Shown: positions 42,030-53,326 of the stretch, in pieces | How positions within the stretch are numbered: the stretch's first letter is position 1 | How the letters are laid out: the number at the start of each line of letters is the position of its first letter | Notes under the pieces: generated by a model | Database searches by the model: none | Seen by the model: only the letters and a program-made list of their open reading frames with translations | What the model was told of the DNA's origin: nothing | NCBI GenBank assembly: GCA_037176885.1 | Contig: JAWWNJ010000033.1 | Span: 1,302,001 to 1,366,000, forward strand | Direction: 5' to 3' | From: Favolaschia claudopus | Lineage: Eukaryota; Basidiomycota; Agaricomycetes; Agaricales; Mycenaceae | Length of the DNA: 64,000 bases | Program-made: the position numbers and the translations under genes

Positions 42030-42615
42030 ATTAAAAACAACTTCCGCATTGCTCCCGAGGCAGCGACTCTCACTGTCAAGGGTTTATACCTGTTCTACTC
42101 CACGCGCGCTGATCGCAGTTAAAGACGGTGCCAAACTTACTAAGGGGCTTACTAAAGGGACGTTCATGGAGATGGAGCTCATAGTAGCAAAACAAACTGT
42201 GCGTGCGCTCACTCTTCACGAAAACTCATTCAACGCTAACTATTGCCAGTATGTGCTTCATGTTCAAAGCTTTACTATCAATGTGTCTGACAATGACGAT
42301 GATGACGACCCTGCCTCTGCGTCTGGCACAAAGCGTAAAAGCAAAGCCAAAGAACCATCATCAGCGAAACGCCACAAATCACAAGGTTTGTACTATGACC
42401 ATGTTATTTCCCGTCCAGAAAACTGACTCCAGCTACAGCCGTTGTTCTGTACAATAAACGAAGACACATTGGAGGCCAACCTAATCCAATCTCGGGCCAA
42501 CAAATCTGGCAAGATGGGACTCGCCACACTCTCAGGAATTAGAGTCACCGACCTCGGAAAGTCCAAAGTGGTCTACAAGGTCGTTCTTTTTTCGTCTTTC
42601 CTCATTCCAAAACTC
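42030..42615 (+). pseudogene. Unrecognised degenerate gene
   Basis: Coding-like pieces: NNFRIAPEAATLTVKGLYLF, then GTFMEMELIVAKQTVRAL and NANYCQYVLHVQSFTIN with an acidic run and basic tail (TKRKSKAKEPSSAKRHKSQG), then FCTINEDTLEANLIQSRANK and GKMGLATLSGIRVTDLGKSK. Frames change between pieces. I do not recognise the family; the basic tail could be nuclear targeting. Homology search needed to assign it. Confidence 0.35.
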
Positions 42616-43615
42616 ACTTGGGCAGCAAAGGTAACGAGCAGTATATAAGGTAGTGAAGGGGATGGTGATGGCGATGCGACGGTACGGGTGCAAAGGATGA
42701 TGAAACGACGAAAAGAAATCGGAACGGAGTGGAAGCTCACGGATCAATCCTACAACATGAACTGAGCAAGGACCTATTCTTGACCAAATTGTAGGTCTCT
42801 TACACTGTTTCTGACGATTTCAGCTCTCCCAGTCGCGTCGAATCGGTGAAGGTGAGCGCGTTGTTTGGTTGTGCATCACCATCAATCAGTGATAAGGCAA
42901 GATACCGGTTATCAGGCGCGGTAACTAACAGACTATAACTAGCGAGGAACGAGCTGCAAGTTATAGCGTCTGTCTAGAGAGACTAGTCCAGACGGTGCTC
43001 CCTGACCTGATCTATAGACATTCTTATTATGTTTGCCGCACCTGTACACTAGGCCAGATAGTTGTCTAGATTCAACAGAGCTTACATGTAGTTCAAACTA
43101 CCTCGGATTCATTTATAGACGTAAGATTGGGGTGAACGGCGAGCTCGAAGAGCATGATTGATTGAGACTGGCAAAACGAGAGATAAATTCTGTTGAGATA
43201 AAGTCGAAAATCGAGGTTTAGGTCCGTAAAAGTCTCGGTTGTCAGAAAAAATAGCGGAACATGTGAAGATCCTACTTGGTCTCCGGGATAGAGTGTGTAC
43301 ACACTGAGATCATGTGAGAATATGAGACGGACGAGGAACAGGACTTGTGCGCGAGAGATTCGCGGAAGATGTGTTGTTGGAAAACTAAAAGTAGTGAGTG
43401 TGTATTTTGTTGGCTATCCCAATCGATTTAATTACACAAGTAGGCAGTTACATTCAAGCTGAAAGCATGCATTTTAATACTGCGCCTGCATAAAGCACTC
43501 CACAATACTTGCTGCCACCGGAGTTCAACCAAAATCCAACCGAACTTGGAGGTTTGCTTGTGGTTCTGGGTGTTTAGCCCAAGTACTCAAGGAAATTGTG
43601 CCTAACTAATTGCTA
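42616..43615. other. No supported gene
   Basis: Bases 42937-42988 match 8499-8550 in reverse (ACTAGCGAGGAACGAGCTGC ...). Otherwise nothing recognised. Confidence 0.4.
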
Positions 43616-44142
43616 TAAGATGGAGAGCATGGGAACCCCGCACCCTGATGTAAGCAGCCCATGTGACCGTGGGAGGTTCCAAATCTCGAGGTTCGGAACG
43701 AAAAATTATTTATTTTAGCCTTTTTTGAGGGCTGGGAGCCCTTATCCCTACCTAGAACTGCTAAGATCTTCGAAACGGTCCTTAATGTGCATACTAGACT
43801 CCCCTTTGTTGCTGCCGAGCTGCCCACAACATGACCAAAGCATGTGCCGGGGCGGGCCGAGGTGGCAGTGCTGTGGCAGTGCATCCCAAATCTTTCGACA
43901 GATTTTTGGAAAACTGACGGGAAAACACGATTGCAACACTTCCTTGAAAATGTCACACTAATGTCACACCCGGTTATATCCTTTCTCAAAACTCTTCATA
44001 GAATGTCATCTACTGCTCTGTAACTTCCATTTCTATGAAAAACCTTGGCCCTAAGTGGCCTGTTACTGACGGTATAAATGCGTGACAGATGACACTGTGA
44101 CTGCTGACATAAGGGTGCGGGGTTCCCACGCTCTCCATCTTA
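43616..44142. mobile_element. 527-bp MITE with TAAGATGGAGAGC ends
   Basis: Left TAAGATGGAGAGCATGGGAA, then CCCCGCACCCTGATGT; right, reversed, the same series ending GCTCTCCATCTTA. Arms about 42 bp. The TSD is not clear. No coding capacity. Confidence 0.8.
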
Positions 44143-44154
44143 TGGTCTTCAGCA

Positions 44155-45028
44155 TTAATATTCACAGCCGTGTTTCCTCAATTTTTTGGACCAAGTTAAT
44201 TGTTAAGTTCTAAGTTTCTCATTTGAAATATGGGTCTAAGAAATTAGTTAAAATACATTTGATTTCTTGGCGCTAGAAATATAACTAGATGATATAATTT
44301 CTTGTCATGTATCTAAGTCCAATAAACCTGCTGTATCCTGACATGTTTCCTGAGCAAATAAATCTGACAGAGTTCATAGAGGAAAAGTCCCAGATAACTG
44401 AGACGGTAAATTTTAGATTTAGAGTCCCCGGAAATGCTTCAAGATATGTGAAGTTTCCTATTACGCAAGAAACGTGAAGTTTCTGGACTCGTTTGAGTGC
44501 CAGATAAATTGGACTAAAAACTTAGGGTGTCATGCAACATTAAATGTCTCTGCCAGGCTCTGCGATACATTTATTGGCGTCTAAAACTCTAAGTTTTCTG
44601 TCTGATTTCCTCAGCTTATAAATGAGTCTAAAAACTTCACGTTTCTTGCGTAATAGGAAACTCCACATATTTTACACTAAATCTAACCTTTACTGTCTCA
44701 TTTATCTGGGATTTGTACTCTATACATTGTGTATGGTTCATTTACCCCTGAAAGCTATTAGGATACAATGAATCTATCGAACTGTGCAGCGAGCGGCAGT
44801 GCGGCGCCGCGGGCAAGGAATCCAGCAAAAAAAAATCCAGGCGGGGTTTGGGGCGGAGCCCCGACAAGCTGTGTACCCCCCGTAGGTAGGGACGCGAGCG
44901 CAGCGAGCCGGCCCTGCCGAAGGCGGGGTGCTTAAGCTTGTATTCCAAATGAGAAACTCAGAACTTAACAATTAACTTGTCGGCTCGATAAATTGAGGAA
45001 ACATGGCTGTGAATACAGCCTCAGAGTA
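44155..45028. mobile_element. Large fold-back element with a GC-rich insertion in one arm
   Basis: Outer arms: ATTCACAGCCGTGTTTCCTC and TTAATTGTTAAGTTCTAAG at the left recur reversed at 44943-45028. Inner arms: TAGATTTAGAG, GAAGTTTCCTATTACGCAAG and AAACGTGAAGTTT at 44400-44500 recur reversed at 44620-44715. Bases 44784-44941 of the right side are a copy of the GC-rich element. Confidence 0.8.
44784..44941 (+). repeat. GC-rich interspersed element, copy 2 (inside fold-back)
   Basis: Near-identical to 41557-41722, from GTGCAGCGAGCGGCAGTGCG to GGTGCTTAAGCTTGT. It interrupts the right arm of the fold-back element, so it moves as a discrete unit. Confidence 0.85.
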
Positions 45029-45044
45029 TGGCTGTGAGAGCACC

Positions 45045-45412
45045 TGCAGACAATTCAATGTGAATTCAGTGTCGAGAATGGGTCATCGGCTTTTTCGGAC
45101 TGGAAGTGTGATAACGGCCGAGGAAACTTCCGAGAAGATCTTGAATTTGATTGGCTGAGAGTATGTCGCAAGGAGGCAGTTGCTCCGAAAGGACATACCT
45201 CTTACTATATTTTGAATACCTCTGATGTGCCTAATCAGGGCATAAGAAATCAAGATTGCAATTGCTTTGGAAGGCGCTACAGTGACTTTGAAGCACTAAT
45301 TTCTTGGAAACAGAGTCTCAGCTACATAGTGAGTCTCTCCCTTTTCTCTCCCTTTCTCTTCTCTTTTTGCAACTTGAAAACTTGAATTCCGCCGGCTCTC
45401 CGGTAACACTAG
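45045..45412 (-). repeat. Dispersed repeat R2, copy 3
   Basis: Reverse complement of 252-600: shares GATCTTCTCGGAAGTTTCCT, the TGCGACATACTCTCAGCCAA-like stretch, and the purine tract. Confidence 0.75.
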
Positions 45413-45658
45413 ACTGCGGACCACTCGTATGTACTGTGTGGTGAAATCCATGAGCTGGCTGGTGTAGATGTAAAGGGCGGCAGCGACACCACCATTGGTG
45501 GTGTCAATGAGGGAGCGACTGCGAAAGGTCCGACCACAGAAAAGGGGCACAGAAAAGAAAACGAGTTGAATTGATGAGAATTTCCTTATTTGGGGGTGAC
45601 ATGAGATTTTCCCGCCACAGGACTCGTCACGTGCGCCACGTCACCCTGGTCAACATCC

Positions 45659-46092
45659 ATGAGCGAGAACGTAGATCCCCCCTCACCGCACGACAAGTGT
45701 GCGTGGTGTTCCAACTTCCCGTTTTGGTTTCAACAGTATTCATTTTTGACTCCTGGTTTAGCTGAAGCGCCAACCAAGCGTGGCCGTGGTCGTCCAAAGG
45801 GTAGCAAGAATAAAAGTGCCGCTGCTGGTGCTGTGGAACAGGAAGACCCTGCACCTGTCATTCCGCGAAAGCGCCGTCTTCCACGCAAGGTTAGTAACTA
45901 ACCAACCATCTGAGGATGATGGCTAATTGAATATGCCAGGCCAAGGAGCATCAAGACACCGGTGTTGAGAGCGGGGAGCATGCCTCGAAGCGCAAGCGTG
46001 CTCGCCCATCTGAACCCCGCCCCCCAGCGAATAATAACCAGCCCCCTAAAAAGCGTGGTCGACCTCCCAAGGCTGCGGCCGTTGAAACGTAA
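45659..46092 (+). CDS. Small AT-hook protein
   Basis: Exons 45659-45889 and 45940-46092, intron 50 bp (GTTAGT...GCCAG with an upstream GCTAAT branch-like site), 127 residues. Start MSENVDPPSPHDK; first AT-hook KRGRGRPKGSKNK, basic stretch RKRRLPRK, then SKRKRARPSEPRPP and second AT-hook KKRGRPPK, ending AAVET. AT-hooks bind the minor groove of AT-rich DNA, so a nuclear chromatin protein is likely. The segment CAWCSNFPFWFQQYSFLTPG between start and first hook looks unlike the rest and could be an unspliced intron with TTTAG at its end, though a clean join is not found. The stop is directly followed by repeat R3. Confidence 0.6.
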
Positions 46093-46255
46093 TGTACTAA
46101 CGGCGTGGGGGTCACCGCAGGTTACTGATGGTGACCTGTCACGTGCCTCTTTGCCGATGTACTAGGTGACTTTGGCAAAATATATCCTCAATCTGATGAA
46201 GTAATCGAACGATTGTATGGATTGTGCTCACGATCGGAAGGATTGAAAGATTTGG
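46093..46255 (+). repeat. Dispersed repeat R3, copy 2
   Basis: ACGGCGTGGGGGTCACCGCA, GGTGACCTGTCACGTGCC, GTGACTTTGGCAAAATATAT and CTCACGATCGGAAGGATTG match 41036-41202 in reverse. Confidence 0.85.
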
Positions 46256-46489
46256 TAGTTACTGTGCAATCTGATAGCTGAAGTTTTGTTTGGCTTTAAT
46301 TGTAAAACTATTTAATTAGTTTGACAAATGGGTAGTTATTCTAATTTTTTATACACAAAACAATTTCCTGTCTATCATCTCTCGATGGTTATTTGGAATT
46401 CAAGAGACAGAACATGGCTTTATTTGACAGTGCTTGCACAGAATTCTCCTAGCAAGAATTTCCCACACATCGGCAATTGCCGCCTTCGT

Positions 46490-46601
46490 GCTGGCGGATA
46501 CTCGGAGTCCTCGGACTCGGTTCTCCGATCACCAGAGAGTACAATCGTGTATTCCGGTGGTTACCTCGGCTAAGCTAAGCGGGGGGCACCAGCAAGGTAA
46601 C
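46490..46601 (+). repeat. Dispersed repeat R1, copy 2 (empty site for the hAT at position 1)
   Basis: Nearly identical to 117-225. Here GCTGGCGG is preceded by unique sequence instead of a hAT terminus. A Gypsy LTR starts at its 3' end. Confidence 0.8.
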
Positions 46602-46781
46602 TAATTCCCACAAGCTCGGAGCAGTCGGCAATGATCCCGGGCCAAGTCACATGCCTTACTCCACGATGACATAGGGCTTTGGGGCTTTTGGGATTTCAAC
46701 TTTTTGACAGGAAAGTGGGAACTGCAGGAGGCCTGCGTCATAGGTGGCTGTGTAGTGCCAAAAGAGGGAGTTCCCCTGACA
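46602..46781 (-). repeat. 3' LTR of the G1 Gypsy element
   Basis: Minus-strand start TGTCAGGGGAACTCCC directly after the polypurine tract; ends GTGGGAATTAGTTA next to repeat R1. Shorter and more diverged than the solo LTRs. Confidence 0.8.
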
Positions 46782-48118
46782 TCATCCCCCCCTTGGAATG
46801 CGGCGCCTCGACGCATAGATCGCACCTGAGCTGGAGTTGAAGAGCGGTCACGGAAGGGAAGGGAATCGAAGGCAGTGACGGCAATGGAGCGAGGTTTGGA
46901 AGGGTATTTGCGGTAAAATGCAGTGACAGCGTCCGGGGCAAAGACATTAGAGTGCTTCACCCATTGATCATGGGACGGGTCATAACCCTTCCAGCGAACC
47001 CAGTACCATAGACTCCCGTAGCGGATCTTGGCATCCAGTATCTCCTCAACTTCCCATTGCTTGTCACCAGGAAGGTCGAGGACGGGTGGCGGCTCTTGGT
47101 GTCTGGGGCGAGTGGGGAATGGATCGGCTTCCACAAGCTGGAGTTTCACGACAGGGAAGACAGGATGGAGGGCAGAGTAGCGGGGCGGCAGCTCCAGTTT
47201 GAAGGCACCATTACCAACAACCTTCAGAACTTTGAAGGGGCCGATACGCCGGTGGGAGAATTTCACCGAAGGGCGGGTGGTGCGGATGTCTGAGGCATCA
47301 ACCCACACCCGGTCGCCGACCTTGATGTCTGGAGCTGGTGTCCGCCGGCGGTCATAGTACTGCTTGTACTCTGCCTTGGCCTTGACGAGTGCCGCCTTTG
47401 CCTCGGAAACCCCTGACGCAATCCAATCGTGGAACTCGTTTACAGCCTCCAACCTAGAACGTGCAGCGTGGGGCTCAAAGCCCATACGTGGAAGCCGACC
47501 AGTGTCCGTCATGAACGGTACCTGCTGCGTGGAGGAGTGCATGTGGTTGTTGTACGCAAACTCCGCTGCAGGTAGTAGCTCATCCCAGTCGTCCTGCTTG
47601 TAATTGGTGAAGAGCCGGACGTACTGCTCGAGTTCCTGGTTAACGCGCTCTGTTTGGCCATCAGTCTGCGGATGGTAGGCCGTAGAAGTGGCTGGGGTGA
47701 CCCCAACGAGGCGCCAAAGCTCGCGCGTGAACTCTGCGATGAACTGGGTGCCACGATCCGAGATGTACTTCTCTGGCAGGCCATGGTGGCGCCAGACGTT
47801 CCGGTAGTACAGCCGAGCAGCGCCAACTGCGTCAATGGTGGTGTGACACTCCATGAAGTGCGCTCTCTTCCCAAGGGCACAGACAACGACCATGACTGCA
47901 TCGTATCCATGGGCCTCGGGAAGCTCGACAATGAAGTCGACTGAGACGGTGTGCCAGCGCTCCTCGGGGATCTCTGTGGGGTGGAGCTCACCAATCGGCA
48001 GTCTACGAAGCGCCTTGGTGCGGCAGCACAAGTCACAAGTCGCAACATACCGGCCGACATGGCGCGACAGTTGCCTGGGAATTTTCAAAGGGGGCCACCA
48101 AAAAAACCGAAAAATCAC
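46602..48118 (-). mobile_element. Chromodomain Ty3/Gypsy retrotransposon (family G1), 3' part
   Basis: Minus-strand order: integrase, chromodomain, polypurine tract GGGGGGATGA, LTR. Truncated at the integrase start (about 48118); gag, protease, RT and 5' LTR are missing. The LTR is the same family as the solo LTRs at 9175 and 59843. Confidence 0.9.
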
Positions 48119-49578
48119 TGTCGGAAAAATCCTGGATTGCTTATAGCGGGGTGGAAGTAGTTAGAAGGTGTTCGAAGACCCCATGCCTCTGGGTCTCTTA
48201 TAATGTACAGTTAAAACCTCATGATGGCCTCTAAGACACTCGGGTGACCTCTAAGCCACTTTAATCCATTACGCTTCCAGCTCCTTAGAATCCGCTAAAA
48301 TCGACCAGAATCCCCCGGCATACTCAATAGCCATCCTGTATCTATACCAGTACTACATCACACGTAGGGAGACATAGACGAGACAATTTTATTTCAAAAG
48401 TGGAGAATAATGACACAATACTATTTCCCGCTAGCCGCTGGGGGAACTACGAGAGTATGCGGCAAGTGGTCAAGGAGAAAAGCCAGCTCGAGACCAGCTC
48501 GTCTGGGACGACCCCGCTTGAAATGACTACGCTTGCGGCGCCGGTTGACGCTGAGAATGGTCAAGATGAGCGCAGTCACGGTGAAAGTGAAAGAGGAAGC
48601 ATACCGATCGTCGTCGTCGTAATTGTGAACAACCGGGAAGAGGCTGCGTAGTCATAATCGACGCACCTTTCATCGTATTCTCGCTCATTTTCCCATACAA
48701 ATTGCTCCTAGCTCACGACAGTGGTCAGTGCCAGTGTGAAGTCGATCCATGCTGTTGACGTACCGGTAACCGCCGTTCCTAAATCCAGCCCAGGCCTCGC
48801 ATCCAGCTTGCCCGAAATCCTCCTCAGTGCCTAGCCAATGCAGCTGTTGTCGTTGTCGTCGCCACTGAAACGTCAGTCGCAGTATTCAAGATCCGGTAGG
48901 GGTGTTTGGCAGGAGAGGGGAGGGGGGGCAACGGCGGCGGCGGCGGCGGCGGCGGCGGCAGCGACGGGGACAGTGAGGGCGACGGCGATGACAAGATGCA
49001 TTGTTGAGGTGGTGGTGGTGGGAGGAGACAAGAGACGAGGGAGGCGTCCGCGTTGTGTGTGCTGCGGATGTGGAGCACTGTCGTCATTGCTCGGCATCTC
49101 GGCATACTGACTTATACGTTTTTCACGGTTTTCTGCCCAGCACGGCGGGGCAATTTTATGTCACAATCCATGAATTTACACGGATGCGAGCATGTACTGA
49201 TGTTTTCACAGTGTTATTGACTCGCTCAAAATTGCCCTGACACCTCTAATCCCCTTAAGACACTGCTTGGCTCATAAGGGCTTCGAACCAGCTTAGGGTG
49301 GATAATAACCCATCCCGCCAGCAGTTCTAAGCCATCCTAAGGCTTAGGAAGGTCCTAATCAGTTGGAAGCCCTTCGAAGCAATCCGCCATTTTTCCGACA
49401 ACTGCATTGTGCCGAGAAAGGGAATTCCATCAGTCTGGGTGCGGGACTAAAGGAACAGAAGGAAGGAGGGTGGCTGGGGTGTTGGCCATCAGGAAGTCAG
49501 ATTGCGCATCAGTGCTGGGATTGATTGACAGTTTCTCGTACTTTACTCATTACTCAGCGCGCATCATGCGCATACGTT
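48119..49578. other. No supported gene; GGC-repeat tract
   Basis: A GGC microsatellite with related runs at 48927-48960 lies in a block (48850-49105) resembling 3930-4215. CTAAGCC/CTTAGG-type inverted motifs at 48200-48290 and 49250-49390. No domain recognised. Confidence 0.45.
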
Positions 49579-49972
49579 TAGTGCTGGGTAAAATTGCCCG
49601 ATGTAAATTACATCACGGGTTTTTTACATGTAATTTACATTGTAAAATACGTAATTTACATCCAGGGTCTCAACCTCCATGTAAAATAGCGTAAAATACT
49701 GAATGAGGCATGAGCTCAAAAGCGCTCAAAAACGGCTGGAATCAGCCTTCAGGATTTCAAAAACAGGTTCAAGAGCAACTTTAAATTCAATTCCAGTGCA
49801 TTTGTTACAGATCAATCGTTCGGCACCGATCGGCACAATTTTCGGCAAGAAAAAGAGATTTTTTTAGACCGGGAATTTTGAATTTTACATGTAATTTACA
49901 TGTAAATTTCTCTGGGCCCGCTTTGAACTTACAGTAAATTACATGGCCGGGGAGCAATTTTACACAGCACTA
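49579..49972. mobile_element. Non-autonomous hAT element (394 bp), TSD CATACGTT
   Basis: Ends TAGTGCTGGGTAAAATTGC and, reversed, GCAATTTTACACAGCACTA, flanked by CATACGTT at 49571-49578 and 49973-49980. The inner part is full of TGTAAATTACAT-type palindromes. The TAGTGCTG terminus is shared with the 4.4-kb hAT element. Confidence 0.93.
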
Positions 49973-50050
49973 CATACGTTCATCACTACTGATAAGCAGA
50001 CTACCGCCGTTACCAAACCATGCACACAGATTAGATATGACATGTACTTA

Positions 50051-50361
50051 CAGCTGTTCCGGAATACCTTGGCATGTTCACATTTTTTCGCACACTTTGC
50101 ACTTTTTGATCGAGGTGATATGATGCACCATTTATGGAGATTTGGGCCGAATGCCGCTGTTCCCGACGCTTTCTGTCATCTCTTCACATTTTCCGAGGAC
50201 TTCTCCCCGTTTCATAGCCGGTGCGTAGCCGCTGAGCTGCCGCTGCCAGGCGTCGCTAGCCGAGGTGATCCTTTCCTTTAAAGGTGCATCATATCAGTCC
50301 ATCAAATGTGCGAGTTTCGTGCAAAAAAATGTGAACATGCCAAAGTATTCCGGAACAGCTG
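50051..50361. mobile_element. TA-flanked MITE, CAGCTGTTCCGG family, complete copy
   Basis: Ends CAGCTGTTCCGGAATACC and reversed, with TA on both sides (50049-50050 and 50362-50363). Inverted arms extend to TGTTCACATTTTTT and further to GATATGATGCACC. Confidence 0.88.
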
Positions 50362-51635
50362 TAAATAGTCCAGAGTATGCCTACCATTAGTCTCTTGTAA
50401 ACCGACAACTGCAACACCGAAAGTCCTCGTACCTGCGGGGCGTTGAAGTAGTCTGTCACTTTAGTGACGTCCGTGATTGGTGGCGAGGCATATGCAGTAA
50501 ACCTTCCAATCAAACGCGTCGCTGGGTATTATGTGACGCGTTGTTTCTTATTCTCACTGGCGGGGCTCAACTACGAGCTGAGGGCGACGATATCAGTCCT
50601 TTGGACGGAGGACAACTGTTCAGAATTGAGCGAGATTGAAAATTGGGCGGGTTGGCCGCCGGCCACCTGCGATTTCCCTGTATCTCGTTCCTCTGAATAA
50701 AATAAAATATTTTTAAGTTTCAAATCTATTTGGGGGTGCCATAAAAGATTGATAGACGCCAATACCGAGCTCCAATGCGCTGGACTGCTGTGGAACAAGG
50801 AGAAAGGTGTGTGGGAAGAATTTCAAACTCCGCACTTTACGGCATTAGCCCGCCCTCCTTACATTGGGGGCGTGGTAAAATACAGACTAGCCTATACGGG
50901 ACGAAGGGCAAATAACAAGGATTCAAAAAAAAAAAATCATGGCTTTGAGGCTCGCCGCGGGCCCGTATAACCCATACATTTCCTTTTTGTGTCAAGAATC
51001 TTCAAGCCGGAACGCTTCGATCTCAGCGCAGCCAGTATGCTTTTTGTGGCTGCCTCCTTGCTGTATTCCCAAACGTTCTCTTACCACCAACCTCCACATC
51101 ATACATCTCTGACCGTCAAATGTGAGTGAGGAGGTGCGTGATTCCCTTTCATCTTCTGTCTCGTACCTGACTTTCTGTGCTGTTGGATATAGGTGTGTTG
51201 TCCCTTCTAAAATCCGTAATAATAGGTACGTTGCTCACCGATGTCCGGCTGACTCGTAGCTGAATGCATCTTGCTCAAGGTTTCATGGTCGCTGCATCGG
51301 CATGTTTCCTTCGTTGTCGTCCATCCCCTATCCCGACGCTATGCTGCCGCTGCTCCACCCCTCTATAAGTCTCGCTCTACTTGGGGCTTTTTTGCCGACG
51401 CTATGCTGCCACTCAGTCAGTGTATGCTGTAAGTCTTGTCTCATTATTTGTTCATTCATGTTCTGAGTTGCGCACGCAGATTCAACTTGTTGTTTGAGGA
51501 CGAGGACGGCACTTGTCAGCTGTGCAAGTAAAGGTTGTTATTGGGCATCCGTAGTGTTACTAAACATTTGTAGAGGCCAGGAAATGCTTTGTGAGTGATA
51601 TTTGACTTGTTTCTCAGTTGAAGAACTTGAGAGTA
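50362..51635. other. No supported gene
   Basis: A-run at about 50928-50938. No domain or repeat copy recognised. Confidence 0.4.
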
Positions 51636-52138
51636 CCGTACAATTACGTTCAGATCGACAGGGGGGTGACGCGTGACCAAAAGAACCGGTTCGGAAGCTC
51701 GGAAGAGGCTGGGACAGCGCGTGACAAGGGAAATTTTTCGACAACTCACCTAAAACCTTCGCTGAATTTAGCTATGATATTAAGCACCATTCGAGGATTT
51801 TCTATTTGTGATTCAAATTTCTGGTAAGATTTTTTGCTGGCAAGCTAAACGCAGTCCAAATGTTAACATTTTCATCCCATTTTCCGCCCAAAATGGTGGA
51901 AACTCTCTTGAAACTCACTGAGAAAGAGGTCTGATGTTCAATTCATATTCAATCAGCTCCCGGATGTTGAGAAATCGCTTTGGCGCGTTTCAGCGCATTT
52001 TTTTGACCATTTCTAGCGATTTGGCGAACTGAAAATGACATTCGACAGAGGCCCGAGTGATGCGTGACCGAGGCACAAAATTCGAACCGACCAGAGGGTG
52101 CGTGACGCGTGACGTCCGAACTGAACGTAATTGTACGG
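51636..52138. mobile_element. TA-flanked MITE, GTACAATTACG family, copy 2
   Basis: Ends CCGTACAATTACGTTCAGAT and reversed CTGAACGTAATTGTACGG, TA on both sides; GTGACGCGTGAC next to both ends. Same family as 20935-21422. Confidence 0.88.
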
Positions 52139-53286
52139 TAAACAGCCAGATCGGCGGCCGAACTAGTATAAACTTCCTGATTTGGCACGCTTTCGCACGT
52201 AAAATCAACAGTGTTGCAGGCGTGATTCATCGTCTTGACTCCTCTAAGCACGAAAAATATAGGGGGGAAGTGCTTAAAACTTCATTCTGCATCTGCTAAA
52301 TACCACCGTGAATTTTATCTATGCATTTTGATGTCCAGTGGGTCAAAAAGAGAAGCAATATGGACTTACTTGGCAACAAACCAGTTGATGAATGCGTAAA
52401 GGCTCAAGGGAAGGTATTGGAGGTTCTCTATGCACGGTCTTGGAATGTATTACGCATGAGCTATGCTTTGTGCACCCCCCAACATGCAAAAACTCGCGGG
52501 ACGGCGAGCGTCGGGATTTGCCGCAGTTCCGGCAGAACGGCTTGATGACAATGGTGGGAAATTATTACCCTATATAGGAGGGGAGGGGAGGGGGGGTCAG
52601 GCCGAGGGCTTAAAAATTTTATCGACCCTACATCCGATTTTTGTATCCCAATTCCCCCTTGTTACCAGGCATCGAATGCGGCCGCATTCGGGTAAAATAA
52701 ATACCTAGGAAGTTAGTTAAGACCTCAAACTCAACATCTGGGCTAATTCTGGGCAAAAATATGGCAGGAGGAACGCACAAAGAGGAAAGTGGAATCAAGT
52801 CCCATGAAAATGCCGTTAGCGCACCGCCACCAAAGATTATGAGAGACGGCCATCGGCTTTAATCTCTTGCGACCAATTTGCCATCACCGTTGGAATGGCG
52901 CCGCGTCAGAAAGTCGTGGAGGTTGGCCCCCGTTCTGTTTTTTTTTTTTTTTTTTTTTTTTTTTTGGAGCGTTTGGGTAATCATTGGAAGCTTCCAATCA
53001 ACTAAACGCTATTGACCCATGACTTGAGGAAATGTCAAAAAAGTCAGTATGCTACTATGTAGAGTCTATTCGAAGTCGAATCGCTTTGAGCACACAGTGA
53101 GCACACGCTGTCAGATAACGAGTCTATTTCAATCTTCCGGCGAAATAAGAAATGTCCGATTTTTCTGTTGGCTTCTCTCTTTCAAATTTGTGTACATGAT
53201 CAACAAGCTTCTTTGTGTACTACTACTACTCAAGTGCGTACCTATGAAGCTTCTTTGTTGACTCTGATGCCGCGGATGGGCCGAGA
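52139..53286. other. No supported gene; T28 run
   Basis: A run of 28 T at 52938-52965 may be the reversed poly(A) tail of a retroposed sequence, but no LINE or SINE body is recognised on its 5' side. Degenerate R5 piece at 52850-52910. Confidence 0.45.
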
Positions 53287-53326
53287 ATGGGTTCGTTAAA
53301 TACCGCAACCCTCATAGTCGACAACC

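Larger units (their letters stand above)
46601..48118 (-). pseudogene. Gypsy integrase with C-terminal chromodomain, N-terminally truncated
   Basis: The open frame starts inside the integrase: zinc-finger remnant [15 protein letters not shown], catalytic core with Asp in [12 protein letters not shown], Asp in YISDRGTQF and Glu in RVNQELEQY (D,D-35-E), then [19 protein letters not shown] and the chromodomain [32 protein letters not shown]. The chromodomain of such elements guides integration to heterochromatin marks. The frame runs on into the LTR after [11 protein letters not shown]. The remaining open frame (505 codons) is unbroken, but the missing polymerase part makes it defective. Confidence 0.92.

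Noticed and set aside
48838..49110. Alanine-rich open frame at the GGC repeat
   Set aside because: A trinucleotide microsatellite gives long frames on both strands; no domain.
52938..52965. Poly(T) as the tail of a LINE
   Set aside because: No reverse transcriptase or repeated 3' body adjoins it; left as a simple homopolymer.
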